Positions 1 to 10,040 of a stretch of 64,000 nucleotides of DNA are shown in pieces. The number at the start of each line of letters is the position of its first letter. Position 1 is the stretch's first letter. The stretch spans positions 186,001-250,000 of the forward strand of contig NC_063024.1 in the NCBI RefSeq assembly GCF_020509005.1. The letters are read 5' to 3'. The stretch comes from Fulvia fulva. Its lineage: Eukaryota > Ascomycota > Dothideomycetes > Mycosphaerellales > Mycosphaerellaceae. The notes under the pieces were generated by a model, which worked only from the letters and a program-made list of their open reading frames with translations, was not told the DNA's origin and did no database searches. Position numbers and translations under genes: made by a program.

Positions 1-985
1 GAGAGTTTGCCGAGTGCGGCGCGGGCTGCGTTGGAGGATACGGTCTTTGGTATGTGCCAGAGCTCTGCGTGTGCATGTTTTGATACTAACGAGATCGTGA
101 AGGTGATGCGAATGTGCCATTCAAGGACGCCAACTTCCAGACGAACCTGGGCAAGGCAGCTCTGTAGACTAAGTAGCAATAATCATTGCATCAATCTGAG
201 ACCCCGTTCGTGGCGTATAATGCCGGACCTCAAGAGATCACTCACAAATCGCCACAATATACAACGCTGACATAATGAGCGCCTTATACGTACGACTTCC
301 CAAGCCATCCCAGCCTCCGAACAGGATATGCTCGGACCATTGCACACGAATAGATTGACGAGGTCTATCTCTAGTCATCGCTTCCAACAATACAACTCTG
401 AATAACATGAAGTTTGCTCTTCACTTCGCTGCCTTCTTGGTGCCTACTCATCTCACCCATGCCCCTCCGAGTCCTTGTTGATTGTGATATGGTGGCGTGT
501 TACTTCAGCTTTTGGAAAGTTGGCGTCGCGGGCAACTGCAGTACAAGGGATTGTAATCTCTGGGAGGACGAAAAACAAGAGGGGAAGACTCTAGGGAAAG
601 GAAATCATGAATGAGTATGATAGCCTTGCTGTGTTGAAGGCCGATGAACAGGATCCTTTTGCGTGATAGCAAAAGTCGGGAAGTATTATTGCAGGTGAGT
701 CGAAACTTGGTTCTTTCTTCCCACTGAGAACAACATCCTCAATTTTTGCGCACTTCTTCCTCCACAATACAGAGACCATCCACAACCCTTTGAGCCGAGA
801 ACATTCGCTTCGACATCTGGACTTTATTGCTAAAAACACAAGCGTTCCCTGGTTCGTCTCCACAAACTCAGTACACAGTTGGAGAGCGCTGGACACGATG
901 TTCATACCGAAGACGAAATCCGCACGCAACAAGCACATCAATGATGCGCGCCAAGTCCTTCAGAAGCGCTTTCGCAATGCTATGA
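1..985. other. No supported gene (left edge)
   Basis: Short overlapping open frames on both strands, none with a recognisable domain. A plus-strand open stretch from about 790 to 1056 in another frame could hold the missing 5' exon of the F-box gene that follows, but I could not choose a splice pair. Confidence 0.4.
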
Positions 986-2275
986 ATCTCAGCGCAGCGC
1001 AACCAACACAAGAATCAGACCAGTTCTTTTCGAAGCGGCATCAAATGCTACCATGACACCGCCAGATACAAGCTCGGTCGAGGGAGTGGTCCAGTCAAGC
1101 CTTCGAGGCTCGTTGAACTCCCTCCTGAGCTCTTCGAGAGAATGACCGAGTGTTGCGATGCGAAGAGCTTGAAGTCACTACGTCTTGCTAGCCGCGGATG
1201 CGCCGCAAAGTTACACCGCGTATATGTCAGGTTCTTTTTCACGAACATCGGCGTTCTGCTATGTCGCGAGCATAGCATCAGTGCTGCTGTCAACGTCATC
1301 CACCATCCAGTCTTCGGGCCCAGTGTCCAGACCATCAGCTTCTACGTTGACCCGATCCCACTTCCAAAGTGGCCCCCCATGAGCACATTCTCTCTCGAGC
1401 ATCGTGTGGCCACTGGCAAGTTCAGGAATGAGTACGACAACATGCGACATCAATCCACGGACGTGCGTCTTCTACGCGAGCTCTTCAGTGAACTCAAGAA
1501 GCAGAGCCGTATCCTGCCACTTAAGATTGATGGAGACGCGGATCTATCCTCGCATCCTCCCATTGGTCTCGGTGCTATGATGAACAATCATGGCACACTG
1601 TATCTCGACACATACGACATTGGACCCGTTTCTATCCTTGTCACTGCGATCGAGAAGAGCAAATACCAGCCAGCATCTCTTTCGATCTCGTCGACTGCGA
1701 GCATCCCTGTACATCGGGCTGATATTGATAACCATCGATCTTCCCGGGCGAGTCCTACTCCTTTGCAGACTGTCGTCCAAGGCCTCAAGCATTTGGACAT
1801 AGCCATTTGGTGCGACTACAGAAGCCAAATGAATGCCATAGAATTTGGTGCCGTACTCGCTTCAGCTCCGATCCTCGAGACCCTCACTTTGCGGATCAAG
1901 TCAGACAATCCAGAGGAAACGCATCAGAGGCCCGAAGACAGCAGACAAATCCGCCGTGCCTTTTTGGACGTCGCAGGCGTTGTGGAGATTATCCTCAAGC
2001 GGACCATGCCGACGCTCACGAAACTTGCCATCCATGGCCCAGCCGCTGCCTTCGGCGACCTCGTCAGCTTCGTCAGACGCCATGACAGGCTTCAAGAGGT
2101 GGAGTTGAAGGGAGCCAAGATTTGGTGCGGCACCGACGATGAGAGATGTCACAACATCACGACCAGCACAGAGACTGTCAGCCAAGCTCTGATTCGCTTG
2201 ACGAAGCTCTCAGTCGTCGATGTAGATAAGGAGGCTGATCAGTGGTGGGAAGATCGGGACACCTGGTTGATATAA
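986..2275 (+). CDS. F-box protein, ends unresolved
   Basis: Putative substrate-recognition subunit of an SCF ubiquitin ligase. The frame is open from 986, and an F-box-like segment lies at about 1106-1205: LVELPPELFERM, then LKSLRLASRGCAAKLH. The first ATG in this frame (1142) falls inside the F-box, so translation must begin in an upstream exon or the start is lost. The remaining ~350 residues have leucine-spaced stretches such as LKHLDIAIW and LETLTLRI, as in fungal F-box proteins with a degenerate leucine-rich C-terminal region. The frame stops at TAA 2273-2275 but stays open on the other side to 2650 with coding-like sequence (WAKSM, DWWQRIMRML). An in-frame nonsense codon or an unrecognised intron is therefore possible. 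The F-box assignment is good; the gene model is incomplete at both ends. Confidence 0.6.
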   Translation: MSAQRNQHKNQTSSFRSGIKCYHDTARYKLGRGSGPVKPSRLVELPPELFERMTECCDAKSLKSLRLASRGCAAKLHRVYVRFFFTNIGVLLCREHSISAAVNVIHHPVFGPSVQTISFYVDPIPLPKWPPMSTFSLEHRVATGKFRNEYDNMRHQSTDVRLLRELFSELKKQSRILPLKIDGDADLSSHPPIGLGAMMNNHGTLYLDTYDIGPVSILVTAIEKSKYQPASLSISSTASIPVHRADIDNHRSSRASPTPLQTVVQGLKHLDIAIWCDYRSQMNAIEFGAVLASAPILETLTLRIKSDNPEETHQRPEDSRQIRRAFLDVAGVVEIILKRTMPTLTKLAIHGPAAAFGDLVSFVRRHDRLQEVELKGAKIWCGTDDERCHNITTSTETVSQALIRLTKLSVVDVDKEADQWWEDRDTWLI

Positions 2276-2865
2276 GCGCTCGTCTCAACACTCCAGGACA
2301 AAATCCAGACATGTACAACGACGGACAAGCGAACGCTCCGAGGTCGAATCAAGGAGATCAATGCAAGTTCCCGGCCACCTCAGTGGGCAAAAAGCATGAC
2401 CAGGGAACCAGTTGACTGGTGGCAGAGAATTATGAGGATGTTGAAAGCAGAACCTTGCCCTATCCGAGAGGTCTTGGCGCACAGAGCTCCGAATTTGAGA
2501 GTCGGAAAATTGTATGCATCGGCCGTGCGAGGCATTGCCGTAACGATTCGGGAAGCAGTATGGTCATTTTGGCTGCTAGTTTTGCTGAGTTGTTCTTGTG
2601 TAGGACATATGATATCAGTCGAACACGAGACCTTTCACAGATTGCAATGAGTAACACATATCACACAACGCAATCGTTCTACTTTATGACCACCTTGTTC
2701 ATTGATGTGATGCTGCTTTTGATTCAAGTTCGTCTTTCTCGCAACGGTGTGCTGTAGCAGATGGGCAAGGTACCAAGCTACATATTCAATAAGCTATTGA
2801 CCGACCATAAAAATTAGCCCGTTTAGGTAATGTTATTCCAACACCTCTACAGATATCTGCTAACG

Positions 2866-2930
2866 TCCCTTCAAGCTCAGTGGTAGAGCGTTGCACTTGT
2901 AGTGAAAGCGGTATGCAAAGGTCGGTTGTG
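2866..2930 (+). tRNA. tRNA-Thr(TGT)-like, intron-containing, 3' half degenerate
   Basis: The D-arm sequence GCTCAGTGGTAGAGC is followed by a perfect anticodon stem TTGCA/TGCAA. Its loop reads C-T-TGT-A, then an 11-nt insertion placed exactly where nuclear tRNA introns lie (after position 37). The variable region AGGTC follows. After that no T-loop consensus and no 3' strand matching the acceptor stem (TCCCTTC) can be found, and position 8 is A instead of T. I read this as a truncated or decayed tRNA-Thr copy; function is doubtful. Confidence 0.4.
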
Positions 2931-3753
2931 TAAGTGAAGTTGTACTCCCAACCTCCTGGAGCAGTCGTTAACGTTCACCCAGTCAATCCAGCCAATGGGC
3001 ATCTCTTTTTTGCTTTTGATCACAACATCCATGTCATGTTCATCGCTCCCAAAGAGCCTCCATGTGTGTGGCCTTCATGTGTGGAGTGGATGGAGAAAGT
3101 TTTGGCATGTGACAGCACGGACCAGTGGCGTCCGTGCGCCCTTTTTGGGCCTGGTGAAGAGCACTTCAGACTACTCATTAATGCAGTGATACACCTCATC
3201 GCACTCAGCCTATAGCTGATGCAAGCTGAACTAATCGCAATTGCAGCCTCCTGCAAATAGTTTTCGATGTCATAATACTAGGACCAACCATGAATCTTCC
3301 TAAACGTCAGATGTGCCCGTGAGTATCCGTAACGGTCTTCCCTTACCCAAGTGCGAGATATATGGTGCACTGACTAGTGTATTCGGGCCATGAATGCATT
3401 GCCGTGATCCTCGTAGGGTGCACGGCGGACACAGCCGAAAGTGGAAGATGGCGCCGCGGCGCTGCCTCACAAACGATGCAAGGACCAAGCATGGCATAAG
3501 CGCACTAGCGGGTTCAGGCAACAACTTCAATGCGTTACCGGGCGAAGCGCTTGAAAATTGTCGAGCGTGGCGAGGCGCTGTGCCTCAAGAAAATACCACC
3601 GTCCACATAAGTCGTAGCGCTGGTGATGTTGAGAGGGCGGACTATAAGAGAGTAGTACAAAGCGCTTCCACCTGGAGAAATGGCAAGAAGCTCACCCTGA
3701 TCCGTCGAAGACTAGATGCCTTTCAGCAAGCGGTTGGTCTAGCCTGACAGCTG
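2931..3753. other. No supported gene
   Basis: Open frames on both strands are short and have no recognisable motif. I see no RNA gene or clear repeat here. Confidence 0.35.
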
Positions 3754-4164
3754 GTGATAAGGAGAGCACCGCCCCGGTGGAGCAGCAGCAGGCCAGTAAG
3801 GCGGATGCCACCGTGGCACCACCGGTCCGGCAGAAGATTTCCAATTCCGGACAAGCTGGAGCTTTGCAGGCTGGAAAGGAGCAGTCGAAGAAGAGCAAGG
3901 ATGGAACGACGAACAAGAGAGGGCAGGGCAAGGGCCAAGTCAAAGGTGGCGCTCCAGCCAAACAAGAGTCCGCGGCGGGTCCAAGTGTCAACCCGATTGC
4001 AGTCGCAAGTGCATCCAGTGCCACCACTACTGCTAGATCCGACTCAGAAAGTCGCTGAGATGCGTCAGCGCTGCCGTCTGAACGGTGACACTCACTGCAT
4101 CATCCACGTCGATGGAGAGCCGTGTGAGAACTGTGCGAAGCGCGGCAAATCTTGCTACGACTAG
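3754..4164 (+). other. Possible remnant of a small Cys-rich, Zn2Cys6-like protein
   Basis: One plus frame ends in a cysteine cluster spaced C-x8-C-x2-C-x6-C (DGEPCENCAKRGKSC, about 4100-4160), like the second half of a fungal Zn2Cys6 DNA-binding motif. The first half is not convincing: only C-x7-C is present, without the leading CxxC. An overlapping frame (3777-4058) encodes a low-complexity Q/K/S/A-rich stretch that looks like a disordered leader. The two would have to be joined by an intron or a frameshift. This is either a decayed regulator or chance. Confidence 0.2.
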
Positions 4165-4269
4165 AGAACGTCGAGCAGAATGATGGCATGATAGGCGGAA
4201 GCTCGCAGATGTATCATGGCCAGTGTACCACCTGCAAGCTGTAATGTTGCCTCGAAGAAAAGAAAGTTA

Positions 4270-5560
4270 CTGTGTGAGACCTGCCGAGCTCCCCGTCGTT
4301 ACCCTGCCGTCGGTGTGGAATGGTCCGCTGTTGACCATGCCCGTCTCTAGTTGACCTCTGACGTAGTGTGAGGTGTCATCCGCTCTAGTGAACTGAGAAA
4401 TGCATGGTACCTTTCTCATCCCCGTACCCGTCTTGACTCGAGCTCTAAGGCTTCGTGAGGTAAGTCCTCTCTTCCCGCGGCTCCTACTCAATGACCATCT
4501 CGATAAACTGAGAAATGGACACTTCCTGTCTCATCTCCGTACCCGTCTTAAATAGAGCTCTGAGGTATGGTGAGGTGAGCCCCCTCTCCCCCTACTCAAT
4601 AATTATCCTGATGAACTGAAAAAATGGACATTTCCTGTCTCATCCCCGTGGCCGTTTCTAAACGAGCTCTGTGGTATGATAAGATCAATTCGCTCTCCTT
4701 CCGACTTCTATCGGATGACTGTCCGGATGAAGTGAGAAATGGACCAAACTTCTCTCATCACCGTGGCCGGCTCTGACTGAGCTCTGAGACGTGGAAGGCT
4801 CCTTCATCTCCCCCATTTGGTTGATCCGCGCATCATACATCGTGGACTGAGAAATGCCTGACGCTTCCGCCCTCTCTTAAGCTCGCGGTGGCTGCTCCTA
4901 GTGCAGTCTGAAATATGATGAGCTGCTTATGTGTCCCGTTGATCGCCTTTAGCTCGTCCGTCTTGGCCGACTGAGCTATGTAGGATGGCCCTCTCACCCC
5001 TTCACCCACCTCATTACCTTGCGCCATGTGGACTGAGAAGTGGCAAGCTACTCTCCCCTCCTACATTTGCCCTTCGAAGATCCCTTCCAGTGACGTGAGA
5101 TCTGCCAGAGTCTTTTAGTGCTATCTGTATGCCATTCGTACTGTGACTGCAGACGTACTGAGACGTGGTGGGATACTGTGACCCGCCCTAGATTACCAGG
5201 ACTGGAGATGATTGTCGCCTCTGCTGTACGTTTGACTCCCGTCACTATCCTGAGCTACATTGTCTGAGTAATTGTCTCTTGCAACGACCTCCCCAATCTG
5301 CTTCTGAGGCGACCGTTCTGAGAAGTGGAAACTTTTTCTCTCCTCCCGAGGTACTTATGAGTATAGCGACAGACGCTGCGTGAGAATTGTGGCCACGTGT
5401 GAATTTCCTAGAATTCCTTCGCTTGCTACGAGCTACTTTGACTGAGAACTTAGTGCCTCCCTATCTCTTCCCGAAGTGGCTAGACATACAGCGATAGGTA
5501 TTGCGTGAGAACTAAGTCCACGTATGAGTTTCCCGGAGTTCCTTCGCTTGCTGAAGACCA
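4270..5560. repeat. Degenerate tandem array, unit ~108-125 bp
   Basis: A recurring block begins with ACTGAGAAATG and continues through CTCATCnCCGT and GAGCTCTGAGG. Successive block starts are at about 4391, 4506, 4614, 4730, 4845 and 4969, giving spacings of 115, 108, 116, 115 and 124. From about 5345 a related pair of units repeats with 125-bp spacing, anchored on GCGTGAGAA at 5378 and 5503 and ending in CTTCGCTTGCT. Copies have many substitutions and no shared long reading frame, so the array is best read as non-coding satellite-like DNA. Confidence 0.7.
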
Positions 5561-6361
5561 TGGGTAAAACTTGGTGGCATCCTATCTATCCCGCCTATGT
5601 GGTAAGGGGGTGGACTGAGACCTTGTGGTTTGCTCCACCTCCTTCAGCTTCCCCCAGACCTCATCGACCGGTGCGCTCCGCACAATTTGAGAGCTCTTGC
5701 CAGGTCGCTTTGACACAAATTTGATTCTATTGCAAATGGCGGCTCCTGCAGCCTTAAATTTCGTACTTTCTTTTGACTTCCCCCTCAGTCGATAACAGGA
5801 CGGTCAGTCGCACGAGAATTTTTGCCCGTTGTTGATTCCCCTTGGACTTCTTCTGCTTGTAGCAGGACGAATGGCCTGGGACCTCTCGCTCTACTATAAG
5901 TAGACTCAATGGCTTTTGTGTACAGCGACAGACGATGCTGGCCGTCTAGTAGCAATGTCCCCTAAAGTCTCGGTAAAGGCTATGCACAGCAGGTGACATT
6001 GTGTGTTGTCACATGTCAAACAACTACGTCCTTACGTCGAAGCCTACTCCTTCTCCATTGGCAGGAAGGCGCCTCATATGCTGTCCATAGTAACCACTTG
6101 CCTTCTTTCCTCACTGGTCTTTTGAGTTTCTGGGGCTTCGAAACGTTCAGTCCTTGTTAAGCGCCTCATCTGATGCATGCTCAACATCGTGCCCCGAATC
6201 TGCCAGTGCGTGTGTGCCTTGCTTGGTAGCTAGATGGCGTGGACGATCTGGCCTTCGCGAGGTACTCACGCGCCACCGCGTAGATTAGTTCGCTAGTCGG
6301 CTTTTGTGGATAAGAGATTCCTGCGAGCTCGACGGGACGAACAAAGATTGGCAGATCGAAC
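5561..6361. other. No confident gene; echo of the neighbouring gene's motif
   Basis: Mostly featureless. On the minus strand at 6181-6378 a short frame encodes LPIFVRPVELAGI, nearly repeating FPIFVRPVKLAGM of the gene just upstream of it on that strand. It is in a different frame and ends quickly, so it may be a degenerate duplicate or an out-of-frame continuation. Confidence 0.3.
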
Positions 6362-7530
6362 TCAGTCCACCAGTGCACAATATCTCATGCCGGGAGCAGT
6401 GAAGTCGAGTCGATGTATGACACCATTCTCACCTTTGAGTGCTGGCCTGTCAGCTTCACTGAATGTGTGGACTCGGCAGCCAGCAACGATCTGTGGATCG
6501 ATCTTTGAAAGCGCCTCCATGATGTTGTGATGGAAGCCACCGGTGAGTTGCTCAAGGTCGGTGGAGAAGCGTTGCCAAGCGAAGACGGTGCTAGTTGTTC
6601 CGACGTAGCGAACATAGATCTCTGTATCATAGTCTGCGAGATACTCCAACATCTGACACCAAGTGTCGAGCTTGGGGTAGTTGCGGCCGGCTTCCTCCAG
6701 CTTGGCCTTTGCTTGAACAAGTTGAGCGGCTGTGAGGGCGAAAGTCCGAATGTAGAACAGGTGATCTCCTCTCTGAGGATGTAGTGTCGTACTCGTTGAC
6801 TCCTTTAGATGGAACATTCCTGCGAGCTTGACAGGGCGTACAAAGATTGGGAAGTTGAGAAGTGTATTCCATGAGCTCGCAAGGGCCATGTCGTGAGGAA
6901 GTAGAAAGTGCAGAAAGTCCATGGTGACGTCTTGAGTGATTGTTCCTGCTGTTTGCATTCGCAGGATAATGGTATTGTTGACGAGCTGAGGGCCCCTTTG
7001 GACCCTAGAATTTACGCGTCGAATCTCGTTAACCTTTAGTAGTCAATTACGTAGCGGGGGTATATAGGGGTGCTACTAAGATATATCGAGCTAGGAGGCG
7101 ACCTTAGTAGAGAGGCGGCGATTTACGAATCAATCTCTCTATAAGGTAAAAACACGAGGATCTAAGAATTTCAGATTTGTTATTTTTCAAGATCTTAGTA
7201 TACATTTCACGGTCCGCGGACCGGCAAATACTGATACCCACGCGCAAGCTATTCCAAGGTCACTAGGCGCGCCCTTGCTTACCAGGGTGGTTGGTCGTCC
7301 ATAGTATCGAAGACCCAACGGCGCAAGGTGTCTAGCCCAGCATCAGTGCTGACTGCATCGTCCATCGCAAGGTGACCATCTTCTGTAGTTGTTGTGATGC
7401 GTCGACTTCTCTTCGCAAGTGGCTGTGGCGGCGGTCGATCCAGTTGAGCTGTGCGAAGGCGTGTCATGCTGTTGCTGCTTCTTATCGGCAGTCGTGCCGG
7501 CAGCCCTTCTGCTGCCATGCGGCCTGTCAT
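6362..7530 (-). CDS. Two-exon gene of unknown function, GIY-YIG-like segment
   Basis: My reconstruction joins exon 1 (7530-7283, ATG in a CACC context) to exon 2 (7004-6362). The intron is 278 nt: donor GTAAGC at 7282, acceptor TTCTAG ending at 7005. Phases match, completing a TGG codon, and the total is exactly 297 codons, a 296-residue product. Exon 1 is basic and Ser/Thr-rich. Exon 2 holds a compact domain with the motifs FPIFVRPVKLAG, LFYIRTF and YVRYVGTT. The last resembles the GIY-YIG nuclease core, but catalytic residues are not verifiable by eye. The intron is unusually long for this window and TA-rich. The gene sits between two repeat arrays. Function unknown. Confidence 0.4.
7005..7205. 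repeat. TA-rich, CpA/TpG-poor segment, likely decayed repeat
   Basis: Composition shifts sharply to runs such as TATATAGGGG, ACTAAGATATATCG and CTTAGTAGAG, with very few CpA or TpG dinucleotides. This resembles RIP-altered repeat remnants in Pezizomycotina. It ends near a 14-bp perfect palindrome, CGGTCCGCGGACCG, at 7210-7223. It lies inside the proposed 278-nt intron, so it may be an insertion tolerated there. Confidence 0.45.
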
Positions 7531-7799
7531 GGTGGGCTCTGGTGTGCGCTTGTGCTGTCGTAATACTTGCAGACTGAGGTGGAAGAAGCAAAAAGTATAT
7601 GGCAAATGGTGGTGGGTCGGCAAGCTTTTCGTCTTGGTAATGTGATGGGCCACAATTCAGCCGCCAAGGGTCATCACATGATAGCCGATGAATCACGCTT
7701 ATGTGAGTTTTCGCAATATATCAATCACGCTCGTGATAGTACCAACGCAACTTGTCGAGTAGCCGATCGGTACAGAAGCTCGAGTAGGAGTAGGCAATA
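7531..7799. other. Probable upstream region of the minus-strand gene
   Basis: No supported gene. It separates the proposed start codon at 7530 from the minisatellite beginning near 7800. Confidence 0.3.
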
Positions 7800-9350
7800 G
7801 GGATAGAATCACGTACGTCGAACAGCTGCTAGACGGAGAAGCTCTACAAGGGACAGGAAGGGAGGGGCAGAAGTACATACGTCGAATAGCTGCTAGGCAC
7901 AGAAGCTCGAACAGGGATAAGAAGGGAGGGGTAGAATCACGAGCGTCGAAAGGCCGCCTAGTAGGAAGCCCGCGTAGGAGGAGGCAATAGAATAGAAGCA
8001 CAGAAGTCGAACAGCTGCTAGACGAAGAAGCTCTATAAGAGACCGGAAGGGAGGGGTGCAGCCACAGGCGTCGAAAGGCTGCCCGTTAGGAAGCTCGAGC
8101 AGAAGTAGCAAAACACTGTCGAAGTGCGTTCGTCGATGAATCGCTGGTTGAGAAGCTCCAGTGGGAGTCGGAAAGGGAAATAGAACAACGTACGTCGAAA
8201 GGCAGCCCGGTAGGAAGCTCGAGCAGGAGTGGGAAATTGGAGTAGAAGTACGTTGGTCGATCAACCGCTAATTCAGAAGCTCGAGTGGGGATCGGAAAGG
8301 GGGATAGAGCTACGTGCGTCGAAAGACCGCGGAGTAGGAAGCTTGAACGGGAATAGGAGCAACGCCCACAAGCGTCTGAGTCGAAGGGATCCCTTATATA
8401 GAAGGATGTAAGGAATATTTGGAAGAAGCTCAAGCATCGACGTCAAAGTATATCTCTACTTTACCAGGGAGGCGAGGGCAAGAGTGTATACACTGTCCCG
8501 CGTCGAACGACCAGACTCGGTGGAAGGCAAAGAGGAAACGTGGAGCTCTATACAGTAGCTCATGTCTAAGGAGCTCTGGAAAACGACCGCAGAGGGGAAT
8601 ATGTACGGCTAGTGTATCACCCTACATCGAAGAACAGAGAGATTCTAGAATGGTAGAGTGTAATAGTAGCGACCTACGTCGATCGCTCAGCTCGAGCAGG
8701 AGCCCAGAGGGATAAGTCTAGGGCAGGCACATAGGTTCCATGTCGAAGGAACTATTTGAAAGAAGCAAGAGTAGGGGAGTCCAAGACAGAGCCACATACC
8801 ACTGTCGAAGCTAGCGCCGAGATAGAGGAGAAACGAAGGTTGGTCCACGATCCTATGTCGAAGGAAGATCACAGAGACGGGAAGAGACGGGAAGATCAAG
8901 AACAGGCTCATGTACTACCGTCGAGGCTTCGGGGCAGGTGAGGGAGCGAACAAGAAGGGTACATGATCCTACGTCGAAGGCCGGGCTCATGCAACTGCGA
9001 GCTGGACGATGGGTGCACAGGTCCATACATCAACGTCGAGGCTAGGAGCAACTACGAGAGCGAACAGGCTGAGCACACGCTCCTGTGTCAAAGGCTAGAT
9101 CAGTACAATAGCGAACTGGGTCAGGGAATTCCAGACCCACACATCAACGTCGAGACCAGAGACAGACAAGGGAGCGACGAGGACGGGCCCATAGCCCCAT
9201 GTCGCAGACTCGATCAAAGGTGGGAGAGGGAAGGGCAGGCCCATACATCAACGGTCGAGACCACAGGCGGACAAGCGAGCGACCAGGATGTGCCCACATA
9301 CCTGCGTCGAAGGACACACCTTCGGTAGGAGCGGGCAGGGCTGGTCCACG
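7800..9350 (+). repeat. 62-bp minisatellite, about 26 units, with A/B alternation
   Basis: A TCGA-centred core (consensus ACGTCGAA) recurs at 7815, 7879, 7943, 8004, 8068, 8130, 8192, 8254, 8316, 8378, 8440, 8500, 8562, 8624, 8676, 8740, 8802, 8865, 8918, 8971, 9033, 9085, 9147, 9199, 9252 and 9304. Spacing is mostly 60-64 bp, with shorter 52-53-bp units towards the right. In the left half two variants alternate after the core: CAGCTGCTAGACGnAGAAGC-like (A) and AGGCnGCCCGnTAGGAAGC-like (B). This gives a ~124-bp higher-order period. The unit length is not a multiple of three and no frame persists, so it is non-coding. Confidence 0.85.
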
Positions 9351-9354
9351 CTCG

Positions 9355-10040
9355 CGTGCTCTTCTTCTTCGGAGGCAGGCGTCTCGCTCTATGACCGACA
9401 TACTTCTCTATCTCCCACATATATCCCACGCCTCTCCACCCCACACGCCCAGTAGTCAGTCCTCTTCCTCCAAGACATGCCATCCTCCATTTTCGCCGAA
9501 GGCATCTCGCTTCGTCACAACGATAGTGCTCCTAGTGCTCCTAGTGCTCCTAGTGTTCCTTCGACGTGTCAAGGGCTGGTGACGGAGTACATGTACGTTG
9601 CCGGCTTATAGGGTCTCGACTTTCCCTCCCCCCCCCCCCCAAAAAGCTGCTAGCCGTAAAAAATACACGCGGCGACGCGACTGCATCGGTACGGCGTTGC
9701 TACTTAGCTGTGCGCTAGCGTGTTCACGCACAGGCCTTTGCTTTAGTGATAAGGCGAAGCGCACGGTGGTAATCGATTTTGTTACCGGCGCTCGGGTGCG
9801 AGCATTCATCTTCGACGAAGGGATCTCGTTTCTCGTCAGTTATGACCCTCCTTCATCGATGCTCGGCATTCTTGATCTTCGACAGAGGTTTCTCCTTTCT
9901 CGTCAAGTTATGAGCCATCAACTTCGATGGACACCATTATCAATCCTCGACAGAGGCATCTCGTTCCCTCACAGCCATGACACGGGGTTGCGATATCCAT
10001 ACTTCGACGTAGGCATCTCATTTCCTCCCACCTGTCCAAA
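9355..10040 (-). repeat. Inverted continuation of the 62-bp minisatellite
   Basis: Here the core appears as CTTCGACGnAGGCATCTCGTTTCCTC, the reverse orientation of the array to the left, whose right-hand units carry GATCCTATGTCGAAGG-like sequence. Copies start near 9362, 9490, 9812, 9873, 9938 and 9999; the last four are spaced 61-65 bp. The segment also holds a four-copy 9-bp direct repeat (AGTGCTCCT, 9525-9560) and a run of 13 C at 9628-9640. Confidence 0.6.

Noticed and set aside
1185..2185. Several frames antisense or overlapping to the F-box gene
   Set aside because: Shadows of the F-box reading frame without domain or splice evidence.
7699..8433. Overlapping minus-strand frames (Leu/Ser/Pro-rich) inside the 62-bp array
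   Set aside because: They follow the repeat, the unit length is not a multiple of three, and composition simply reflects translated repeat; no gene supported.
7800..9350. CRISPR-like regular spacing of a short conserved core
   Set aside because: The whole ~62-bp unit is repeated, not just a short repeat between unique spacers, and the host is a fungus.
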